Source: Mycolicibacterium sp. P1-18
GTDB lineage: Bacteria > Actinomycetota > Actinomycetes > Mycobacteriales > Mycobacteriaceae
Reading direction: 5' to 3'
Length of the DNA: 64,000 bases
NCBI RefSeq assembly: GCF_008329535.1
Contig: NZ_NPKR01000011.1
Location: 62,001-126,000 of the forward strand
Both the position numbers and the translations under genes were made by a program. Under the pieces are notes generated by a model that searched no databases, had not been told where the DNA came from, and saw nothing but the letters and a program-made list of their open reading frames with translations. Positions within the stretch are counted from its first letter, which is position 1. Each line of letters opens with the position of its first letter. Of this stretch, positions 58,457 to 64,000 are shown in pieces.

Positions 58457-58947
58457 GCTTGCTCCTGTTTGACGTAGTCGAAGAAGGCCCGGATCTCGGC
58501 CGGAACGAACGCGATCTCGAGGTAGGGAACGCCGGCCTGCGCGGCGGACAGATAGGCGAAGCTCATCCCGCCGGGCATGGCGCCGCGGCTGACCACCGAC
58601 GCACCGCCTCGTTCGGCGTCGACGAGCATCGTGTCGAAGTGGTCGTGGTCGTCGGCCTCGATCGCGACGTGGTGCAGCCCGGGTCCGGAGGCGTCGAGGA
58701 ACTCGGTGTAGATGCTGTCGCCGCGGACCGGTTCGATGAGCTCGAGCTGGGTGTCTCCGGCATAGGACAGCGACACGTTGGCCACGTAGTCGGCCGGTCG
58801 GCCACGGTGCGTGCAGGTATCCGGGCCGAAGTGCACGTCGGGCATCCGGACCCACTTCTTGGCGCCGAGCAGGTGTGTCAGCGCCGTCTCGGTGGCGGCG
58901 AGGTCGCGCGTCACCCAGGCAATCTGGACAGGTGTCTGGTCAGGCAT
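58453..58947 (-). CDS. VOC (glyoxalase/dioxygenase)-superfamily protein
   Basis: A 164-aa protein with two beta-alpha-beta-beta-beta modules. QIAWVTRDLAATETALTHLLGAKKW opens the first; PGLHHVAIEADDHDHF opens the second with potential metal-binding His. LELIEP and LEIAFVPAEIRAFF close each half and supply Glu ligands. Reaction unknown; it is translationally coupled to the KstD-like enzyme. ATG at 58947, 34 bp downstream of the KstR-type box. Confidence 0.85.
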   Translation of the reverse strand: MPDQTPVQIAWVTRDLAATETALTHLLGAKKWVRMPDVHFGPDTCTHRGRPADYVANVSLSYAGDTQLELIEPVRGDSIYTEFLDASGPGLHHVAIEADDHDHFDTMLVDAERGGASVVSRGAMPGGMSFAYLSAAQAGVPYLEIAFVPAEIRAFFDYVKQEQA

Positions 58948-58981
58948 CGCCTTGAGGATATCTCCGGCGGCGACCGCTGGC

Positions 58982-58995
58982 TAGAACGTGTTCTA
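58982..58995 (-). promoter_or_regulatory. KstR-type operator
   Basis: TAGAACGTGTTCTA fits the KstR consensus TNNAACNNGTTNNA at all defined positions and lies within a longer perfect-arm repeat CTAGAAC-GT-GTTCTAG (58981-58996). It sits 34 bp before the VOC gene and overlaps the stop of the TetR gene. KstR is the cholesterol-catabolism repressor. Confidence 0.7.
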
Positions 58996-59688
58996 GTTCG
59001 GCGTTTGGGCGAGCATGGTGGCGGCGATGACCAGCCGAATCTGCCCGTCGAACACGTCGGCGGGGTCCGACAGGGTGTCCGCGCCGTACTGACCGAAGGC
59101 CTCCAGGCTGATCGCGCCGACGAGCGCCGCCCACAGCAGGAAGCCCTTCATCATGGCGGCGTCGCCGCCGGTGAAGGCGAACTCGTCGCGGATGGCGTCG
59201 AAGTCCTGCGACGTCTTCCGGGACGGTGCCGGTCCGGCGTCCGGCACGTCGCCCGCGGCGATGCCCTCGGCCACCACGGCGAAGAGGGTTCCGACGACGC
59301 GGGTGCCCGGACTCACGGTGACGTCGGCCGGCGCGTGATAGCCCGGTACCGGGCTGCCGTAGATGAGCGCCCAACTGGCCGGCTGGTCGAGGGCCCAGGC
59401 GCGGGCGGCGCGGGCCATGGCCATCAGCCGGTCCTGCCACGCCCCCTCGGCTGCCGCCGCCGCGGCGTCGACGGCGTCGGCCAGATCGGTGTACGCGTCG
59501 ACGATGAGCAGGGTCAGCAGGTCGTCGCGGCTCGCCACGTAGCGGTACACCGCGGAGGACACCATGCCGAGCTCGCGGGCGATGGCCCGCAGCGACAGGC
59601 CGGCCGCCCCGTCGGTGACCAGGTGCCGCCGACCGACCTCGACGATCTCCCGTTCGATCCGGTCGCGGGCCTCCTGCCGTTTCCCCAT
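58993..59688 (-). CDS. TetR-family transcriptional regulator (Rv1816-like)
   Basis: A 231-aa repressor. The N-terminal TetR helix-turn-helix spans about 8-55 (IEREIVEVGRRHLVTDGAAGLSLRAIARELGMVSSAVYRYVASRDDLLTLLI). The C-terminal WHG-type ligand domain has DRLMAMARAARAWALDQPASWALIYGSPVPGYHAP. ATG at 59688 is chosen: an extension to 59754 would run through the two operators. It is divergent from the DUF385 gene, the usual sign of a local target. Confidence 0.9.
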   Translation of the reverse strand: MGKRQEARDRIEREIVEVGRRHLVTDGAAGLSLRAIARELGMVSSAVYRYVASRDDLLTLLIVDAYTDLADAVDAAAAAAEGAWQDRLMAMARAARAWALDQPASWALIYGSPVPGYHAPADVTVSPGTRVVGTLFAVVAEGIAAGDVPDAGPAPSRKTSQDFDAIRDEFAFTGGDAAMMKGFLLWAALVGAISLEAFGQYGADTLSDPADVFDGQIRLVIAATMLAQTPN

Positions 59689-59710
59689 GAATTGAGTGTC
59701 GCACAATTCG

Positions 59711-59723
59711 AGAGCAATGCTCT
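59711..59723. promoter_or_regulatory. TetR operator 1
   Basis: AGAGCA-A-TGCTCT, a perfect 6-bp-arm palindrome, 23 bp upstream of the TetR ATG. It has the same core as operator 2. Confidence 0.65.
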
Positions 59724-59755
59724 TGATTTCGCCGACGCGGTGTGCCATCCTCAAT

Positions 59756-59772
59756 CGAGAGCAGTGCTCTCG
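59756..59772. promoter_or_regulatory. TetR operator 2
   Basis: CGAGAGCA-G-TGCTCTCG, a perfect 8-bp-arm palindrome, 25 bp before the DUF385 ATG. Its centre is 47 bp from that of operator 1. Confidence 0.7.
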
Positions 59773-59796
59773 AACCTACGTCCCGAGGAGACCGAC

Positions 59797-60237
59797 ATGA
59801 CCATCACCCGATACGACGAGCCCAACCTCGCCGCACGCGCCACCAACGTGGTGTTCCGCTGGCTGGCCGAGGCGGGCGTCAGCATCGCCGGCACGCGGGC
59901 ACTTCGCGTGCGCGGCCGCACGACCGGCAAGCTTCGCGGCGTCGTCGTCAACCTGATGACCGTCGACGGTCGCGACTACGTCGTGTCACCGCGCGGCAAC
60001 ACCCAGTGGGTGCGCAACGCCCGCGCCGCCGGCGAGATCGAGATGGGACCCCGGTGGCGTAGCCGCACCGTCCGGGTCGACGAGATCGCCGACGAGGCCA
60101 AGCCCGACCTGCTGCGGCGCTACCTCGACCGGTGGTTCTGGGAGGTGAAGGGGCACGTCGGCGGGTTGACCCCCGACTCGACCGACGAGCAGATCCGCGC
60201 CGTCGCCCCGTCCATCCCTATCCTCGAGCTGCGGTGA
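59797..60237 (+). CDS. DUF385 / deazaflavin (F420)-dependent nitroreductase-family protein
   Basis: A 146-aa split-beta-barrel protein. RVRGRTTGKLRGVVVNLMTVDGRDYVVSPRGNTQWVRNARAAGEIE is the Ddn/DUF385 core that binds F420. The N-terminal FRWLAEAGVSIAGTRAL is the amphipathic region. Likely an F420H2-dependent reductase of quinone- or lipid-like substrates. GAGGAG 6 nt before ATG 59797 fixes the start; longer in-frame readings oppose the TetR gene. Probably repressed by the divergent TetR. Confidence 0.88.
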   Translation: MTITRYDEPNLAARATNVVFRWLAEAGVSIAGTRALRVRGRTTGKLRGVVVNLMTVDGRDYVVSPRGNTQWVRNARAAGEIEMGPRWRSRTVRVDEIADEAKPDLLRRYLDRWFWEVKGHVGGLTPDSTDEQIRAVAPSIPILELR

Positions 60238-60247
60238 CGGACCGGCG

Positions 60248-60880
60248 TCAGGTGCCGTCGCGCAACATCCGGGCGATCGTGGCGGCCGTGTCGGCACGGA
60301 GCTGGCCGGAGATCTGAATCGACTGCCCGTCGACGGCCTGGGTGATGGCGGGCGCGGCGAGCACCACGCCGTTGCGGACGAAGGCGAGTTGCTTGCCCAC
60401 GTTGGCGCCCGTGTATTGCGCGAAGGCCGCGCTCGACGTCGGGTCCATCGACATCTGCACGGTGTGAAACTCGCTGTCCGGCAGCTTCGTCTCGGTGGCA
60501 CCGGTCAGGTCAAGCGCCAAGCCCACCGGCCCCAGCCGGTACACCGCGGCCCGCTCGACGTCGCACACCTCGATGGGGGCGTCCGACGGCGTCGGCGGCG
60601 GAGCGGGCGGGCAGTCCCCGGGGTTCGCCACCAGCGGCGGCGAGAGGACCGGCCGCACCGCAAGCGGGATGCCGATGATGGGCGGCGTCGCCCGCGTCGG
60701 AATCACGTTGCTGCGCTGCGCGTTTCGATCCTGATCCTTGGTCATGAAGGCCGTCGCCGCGCCGACGACGATGGTGCTCACCACCGCCAGGATGCCAATC
60801 GACGCCAGGACCGCGACACCGACCCGCCGAACCGTCCACTTCTCTCCCGTGGAGAACCACGAGAACAGCCGGTACCTCAT
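60248..60880 (-). CDS. Orphan SecD P1-head-like membrane protein
   Basis: A 210-aa protein. After a short cytoplasmic start there is one membrane helix (about 20-44), a Pro-rich linker (about 60-100) and a domain (about 105-210) resembling the P1 head of SecD. That domain reads FHTVQMSMDPTSSAAFAQYTGANVGKQLAFVRNGVVLAAPAITQAVDGQSIQISGQLRADTAATIARML. No SecD transmembrane bundle or SecF follows, so it is a stand-alone head domain on the outer face. Its ATG lies 6 bp after the stop of the exported protease gene, which suggests a linked function. The role is inferred. Confidence 0.72.
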   Translation of the reverse strand: MRYRLFSWFSTGEKWTVRRVGVAVLASIGILAVVSTIVVGAATAFMTKDQDRNAQRSNVIPTRATPPIIGIPLAVRPVLSPPLVANPGDCPPAPPPTPSDAPIEVCDVERAAVYRLGPVGLALDLTGATETKLPDSEFHTVQMSMDPTSSAAFAQYTGANVGKQLAFVRNGVVLAAPAITQAVDGQSIQISGQLRADTAATIARMLRDGT

Positions 60881-60886
60881 CGACGC

Positions 60887-61564
60887 CTACGCGGGCGGCG
60901 GGGCCGGCTGGCGGATCTGTTGATCGGTGACCGTCCACGACACCGCGGCGGGATAGTCCCCCCAGGTGCTGTTGAACATTCCGACGATGACGGCGCGCCC
61001 GTCGTCGGCGAGCACGTAGACGGGGCCACCCGAATCCCCCTTCTTGCTGATCACACCGTTGGCCATCGTGAACCACCCGTTGTTGACGGCCTCCACGGTG
61101 CCACAGCTCTCCCCGGTGACCACCCCGAAGTGGCAGACCGGCTGCCCCTGCTGCGGCACCACCGCCGGGTCGAACGCCAGCGTGCGGCCGCCCGGCAGGA
61201 CGTCGTTGACCTGAACGTCGGGCGCGAGCGCGATGGTCTCCCAGTCGGAGATCATGTGATCGGTGGCGACGACCGCACCGTTGGGGGTGTCGTCGCGAAA
61301 GGTGGCCTGACGGCCGATGGCGTTACCGGACTTGTCGCTGACGTTACCGTCGCCCCGGCAATGGCCCGCGGTGTACGCCATGCGCGCCACCACGTCCACG
61401 AACCCGAGGGTGCACAGATTGTTGCCCTGCCGAATCTCCATGCCCGGGTAGACCAGGACACCCGGATCCGCGGCGGCCTGCCCCGCGAGCGACAGCAGGG
61501 ACGCAGCCGAGGCGGTTGCCAACACGGCCGCGCGCAAACGCCTTCGGCGCAACGTCGTCTCCAC
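60887..61564 (-). CDS. Secreted trypsin-like (S1-fold) serine protease, Rv1815-like
   Basis: A 225-aa exported protein with a signal peptide (LRAAVLATASAASLLSLAGQAAA, cleavage near ADPG). The chymotrypsin fold retains the His box MAYTAGHCRG, an Asp candidate in MISDWETIAL and the Ser box KKGDSGGPVYV. Four Cys could form two disulfides (NLC...GHC; PVCHF...ESCG). The Pro-rich C-terminal end is short. Substrate unknown. GTG at 61564; operon with the SecD-head protein. Confidence 0.85.
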   Translation of the reverse strand: METTLRRRRLRAAVLATASAASLLSLAGQAAADPGVLVYPGMEIRQGNNLCTLGFVDVVARMAYTAGHCRGDGNVSDKSGNAIGRQATFRDDTPNGAVVATDHMISDWETIALAPDVQVNDVLPGGRTLAFDPAVVPQQGQPVCHFGVVTGESCGTVEAVNNGWFTMANGVISKKGDSGGPVYVLADDGRAVIVGMFNSTWGDYPAAVSWTVTDQQIRQPAPPPA

Positions 61565-61629
61565 TCGCTAGGGGTCGATGGGTGGTCAGCGTACCGACGG
61601 CAAAGCCGCCCCGCACCCGAGTGGGTGGA

Positions 61630-63036
61630 CTAGGAGTCGAAGCCCAAACCGAGGGCGTCGAGCGTGCGCAGCAGCACGTTGCGGTGCCCCTCGGAGTGGT
61701 CGGCCCGGTCCAGCGACCACCGCGTCGCCTGAATGCCGACGCTGGCCAGTGGTTCGGGCGGGAAGGGCAGCGGCTTCTGACGCACCATCTGCAGCTCCGT
61801 GCGCGGCGTCGGCACCCCGCCCAGCAGGTCCAGGCAGACGTCGGCGGCGAACCGGGCGGCGCCGACGCCGAGACCGGTGAATCCGTTGACGTAGGCAACC
61901 CGGTCGTCGCGGGCCAGACCCCAGTGCGCGCAGAACCGGGTGTTGGTGTCGATGGCGCCTGCCCACCGGTGGCTGAAGCGGACGTCCTCCAGCTGCGGGA
62001 AGGTGATGAAGAAGTGGGCGGCGAGCTTGCGGTAGCTCTCCTGCCGGTCCTCGTACTTCGCGTCGACCTTGCGACCGAAGTGGTAGACGGCGTCATAGCC
62101 CCCGAACACGATCCGGTTGTCCTTGGTCATGCGGTAGTAGTGGAACTGGTTGGCCGAGTCGCCGATGCCCTGGCGGTTGTGCCAGCCCACGCTCTGCACC
62201 TGGGCGTCGGTGAGCGGCTCGGTCGACAACACGTAGTCGTAGACCGGCACCGTGTGAAACCGGTTGCGCCGCAACAGGTGCGGAAACACATTGGTGGCCA
62301 GGACGACCTGCTTCGCGGTGATGACGGAGCCGCCGGCGGCCACCTCGATCGAGGCCGTGCCGGAGCTCAACGACGTCGCGTTGGTGTGCTCGTAGATGGT
62401 GACGCCGGCCTCGGTGCAGGCTCGGGCCAGCTCGAGGGCGAGCTTCGCGGGGTGCACGATCGCGCACGTGTCGGACTGCTGCAGCCCGGCGAGGAACGTC
62501 GGCGAATGGACCTCCGCGCGCAACGCCTCGCCGTCGAGGAACTGGCCGTCCCCCTCGGCCGCGGACTCCTGCAGCCACGCCACCTGGTGCGGTTCGGTGG
62601 CGACCGCGAGCATTCCGCTGCGTTGCCATTCGACGTCGAGGCCGAGCCGTTCGATCTCGGCCTGCATGCCGTCGAGGTTCTCCACCCCCATGGCTTCGAG
62701 TCGGTCGATCTCGTTGGGCCAGCGGGTCTTTCCGTTCTCGTGGCCATGCGTGAGGCTGGCCTCGACGAAGCCGCCATTGCGGCCCGAGGCGGCCCACCCG
62801 ACGCGGTGGGCGTCGATCACGACGATCCGTCGATCCGGATCGCGTTGCGCGGCATGCAATGCCGTCCACAGTCCGACGTAACCGCCGCCGACGACCAGCA
62901 GGTCACAGCTCACCGACTGCGACAGCGTCGGCCGCTCGGGACGCTCGAGGTCCAGCCACATCGACCCCAACGCGCTGCCTGCCAGAGAGCGCTCGACCAG
63001 CGCGGGGTCGACGTATCCATCGAAGACGGTTTCCAC
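61630..63036 (-). CDS. FAD-dependent oxidoreductase (DAO family)
   Basis: A 468-aa amine/amino-acid oxidase-type flavoprotein. The FAD site is CDLLVVGGGYVGLWTALHAAQRDPDRRIVVIDA (about 44-76), followed by GWAASGRNGGFVEASLTHGHEN. The late motif RFSHRWAGAIDTNTRFCAHWG and the C-terminal YVNGFTGLGVGAARFAADV complete the fold. It resembles gamma-glutamylputrescine oxidase-type enzymes (PuuB) in general layout; substrate not predictable. GTG at 63036 has TAGGGT 6 nt upstream. Confidence 0.85.
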   Translation of the reverse strand: METVFDGYVDPALVERSLAGSALGSMWLDLERPERPTLSQSVSCDLLVVGGGYVGLWTALHAAQRDPDRRIVVIDAHRVGWAASGRNGGFVEASLTHGHENGKTRWPNEIDRLEAMGVENLDGMQAEIERLGLDVEWQRSGMLAVATEPHQVAWLQESAAEGDGQFLDGEALRAEVHSPTFLAGLQQSDTCAIVHPAKLALELARACTEAGVTIYEHTNATSLSSGTASIEVAAGGSVITAKQVVLATNVFPHLLRRNRFHTVPVYDYVLSTEPLTDAQVQSVGWHNRQGIGDSANQFHYYRMTKDNRIVFGGYDAVYHFGRKVDAKYEDRQESYRKLAAHFFITFPQLEDVRFSHRWAGAIDTNTRFCAHWGLARDDRVAYVNGFTGLGVGAARFAADVCLDLLGGVPTPRTELQMVRQKPLPFPPEPLASVGIQATRWSLDRADHSEGHRNVLLRTLDALGLGFDS

Positions 63037-63042
63037 GGGTCA

Positions 63043-63048
63043 ACCCTA
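63043..63048 (-). promoter_or_regulatory. Candidate -10 hexamer for DAO oxidoreductase
   Basis: TAGGGT on the minus strand followed by TGACCC and the GTG: leaderless geometry, identical hexamer to that before the LLM gene. Confidence 0.4.
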
Positions 63049-63059
63049 CCGAGGGCTTC

Positions 63060-64000
63060 TCAGCGGAAGCTCAGCACGTCGTTGCCCCAGGCCGCACGCA
63101 GCGGTCGGTCCGGATCCTCGACGACGACGTCGCTCTTGTCGAGTAGCAGGGTGGCGCGATCCTCGTCGCGGTAGGGCCGCCACCGCGGCTCCCCCGCCGG
63201 TCCGGTCGGTTCACCGGTCGCCGCGAAGTTGACCCACCGGGTCCGGATGCGCTCCGACAGGGCGGTGCCGGCTTTGAGGCCACCCAGCTTGAACGTCGGA
63301 TCCTTGCTTCCGGCAACGAGATTGCCCCACACGTACGGCAGCTCGGTGGCGTGAGCGGCGCCCAGGCGCAGCAGCTTGAGCATCGGCGTCGCCCAGTCGA
63401 ACCGGTAGGTGAACACCGGCGCGACGGCGGCGTGCCCCTCCGCGAACCAGATCGTGGGCATCCGGAATCCGATGTCGCGGGCCACGCCCATGCCGGGGGT
63501 CTTGCCCCGGCCCGGATACGCCGACATCAGATCCGCCTCGCTGGGAAGCTGAAGGCTGGGTTGTTCGGAGGCGATCCCGTCGAACATCGACTTGATGGCC
63601 GTGGGCGTGATCGGCATCAGTGGCGACTTCATGAAGCGGAACAGCGCCGCCTCGTTCTTGTTGGTGCCGATGATCAACGGCACCGGGTGCGTGCCGCCGG
63701 CCCGTGCGATCGCGACGGGATAGTCGGGCACCAGCTCGCCGTCGACGATCGGCGCGTAGGCCAGGGTGCCGGGTGACCGCACGGGCACCTCGTCGAACAG
63801 CCGCTTCGAGGCGAGCAGGAGCTCGCTCATCGGAGCGTCGGGCAAGCGGTCCACCTCGTCGTCGGCGATGCCGAGGGTCTCCAGGAACTGCTTGGCGACT
63901 CCGCGGGACCGGCTGGCGTCGTAGACCGAGGTGACCGGCGAGCTTTGGGCGATGGCACCGGAGAACAGTCCGCGCGCCGCCGGGCTGGCGAGCAGCGTGG
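63060..64000 (-). CDS. Type-B carboxylesterase (partial, N-terminal part outside window)
   Basis: The C-terminal 312 residues of a carboxylesterase/lipase-T family protein. At the right edge the frame is open: SPAARGLFSGAIAQSSPVTSVYDASRSRGVAKQFL is the region right after the nucleophile elbow of this family. LIIGTNKNEAALF supplies the catalytic acid region and RLGAAHATELPYVWGN the catalytic His region. The Ser elbow lies outside. The minimal internal ATG at 63854 is not the start. It is 23 bp upstream of the DAO gene on the same strand. Confidence 0.88.
   Translation of the reverse strand, partial: TLLASPAARGLFSGAIAQSSPVTSVYDASRSRGVAKQFLETLGIADDEVDRLPDAPMSELLLASKRLFDEVPVRSPGTLAYAPIVDGELVPDYPVAIARAGGTHPVPLIIGTNKNEAALFRFMKSPLMPITPTAIKSMFDGIASEQPSLQLPSEADLMSAYPGRGKTPGMGVARDIGFRMPTIWFAEGHAAVAPVFTYRFDWATPMLKLLRLGAAHATELPYVWGNLVAGSKDPTFKLGGLKAGTALSERIRTRWVNFAATGEPTGPAGEPRWRPYRDEDRATLLLDKSDVVVEDPDRPLRAAWGNDVLSFR

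Noticed and set aside
58423..59796. Long plus-strand extension of the DUF385 gene
   Set aside because: It runs opposite the TetR and VOC genes; the true ATG at 59797 follows GAGGAG.

Overview
The window is a high-GC actinobacterial chromosome segment that I read as a rapidly growing mycobacterium (Mycolicibacterium-like). The evidence is gene content and order. Apa, GarA, ResR-type MerR, SecA2, BacA, GlcB, GuaB1, BlaI and a urease operon follow the order of the M. tuberculosis Rv1867-Rv1815 neighbourhood, in reverse orientation. That synteny is recognised from memory of the protein families, not from a search. Additions relative to the tubercle bacillus (a rhamnose operon, three BacA-type transporters, an iron-reductase-like gene) suit an environmental, metabolically broad species.

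Layout. 1-5.5 kb: an L-rhamnose catabolic operon on the minus strand (mutarotase, MFS transporter, isomerase, fused aldolase/dehydrogenase, kinase cut by the window edge) with a perfect 16-bp operator and a CRP-like site in front. 5.6-9.4 kb: a thiolase-like gene and a double CaiB/BaiF gene, both apparently missing catalytic residues. 9.5-13.8 kb: CPBP membrane protein, small GlsB/YeaQ-like protein, Apa, and molybdate modBC without modA. 14-17.2 kb: SDR, F420-type LLM oxidoreductase and ndh. 17.2-21.5 kb: ureABCFGD. 21.6-23 kb: a thioesterase, a small RNA matching the position and architecture of MrsI, and an iron-box-controlled FhuF-like gene. 23.1-27.4 kb: blaI, an M56 peptidase, gnd1 and guaB1. 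27.5-33.6 kb: two CNNM/CorC proteins preceded by a proline/acid-rich short ORF, then three less understood genes. 33.6-41.2 kb: malate synthase G, a VWA membrane protein, and gcvP behind a tandem glycine riboswitch. 41.2-49.3 kb: resR, DUF151, MerR, garA, gcvH, two DUF881 genes around a small basic protein, pgsA2 and secA2. 49.4-55.2 kb: three tandem BacA/SbmA-type ABC transporters. 55.2-57 kb: a 13E12-family DUF222-HNH gene with an SOS box. 57-64 kb: a KstD-like flavoprotein and a VOC protein behind a KstR-type box, a TetR/DUF385 divergent pair, an orphan SecD-head protein beside a trypsin-like secreted protease, a DAO oxidoreductase and a truncated carboxylesterase.

How parts work together. 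The rhamnose genes convert L-rhamnose to DHAP and a lactaldehyde product. gcvP, gcvH and GlcB feed C1/C2 metabolism, with GarA as the phospho-switch of 2-oxoglutarate flux. The iron section has two IdeR-type boxes, one over the FhuF-like gene and one over the small RNA. Many genes use ATGA/GTGA overlaps, so translational coupling is the rule here. Several start codons lie 6-7 nt after a TANNNT hexamer, as expected for mycobacterial leaderless transcripts. I saw no tRNA, rRNA, CRISPR array, prophage or insertion sequence, and no gene-free stretch longer than 300 bases other than the riboswitch leader, which is just under that size.
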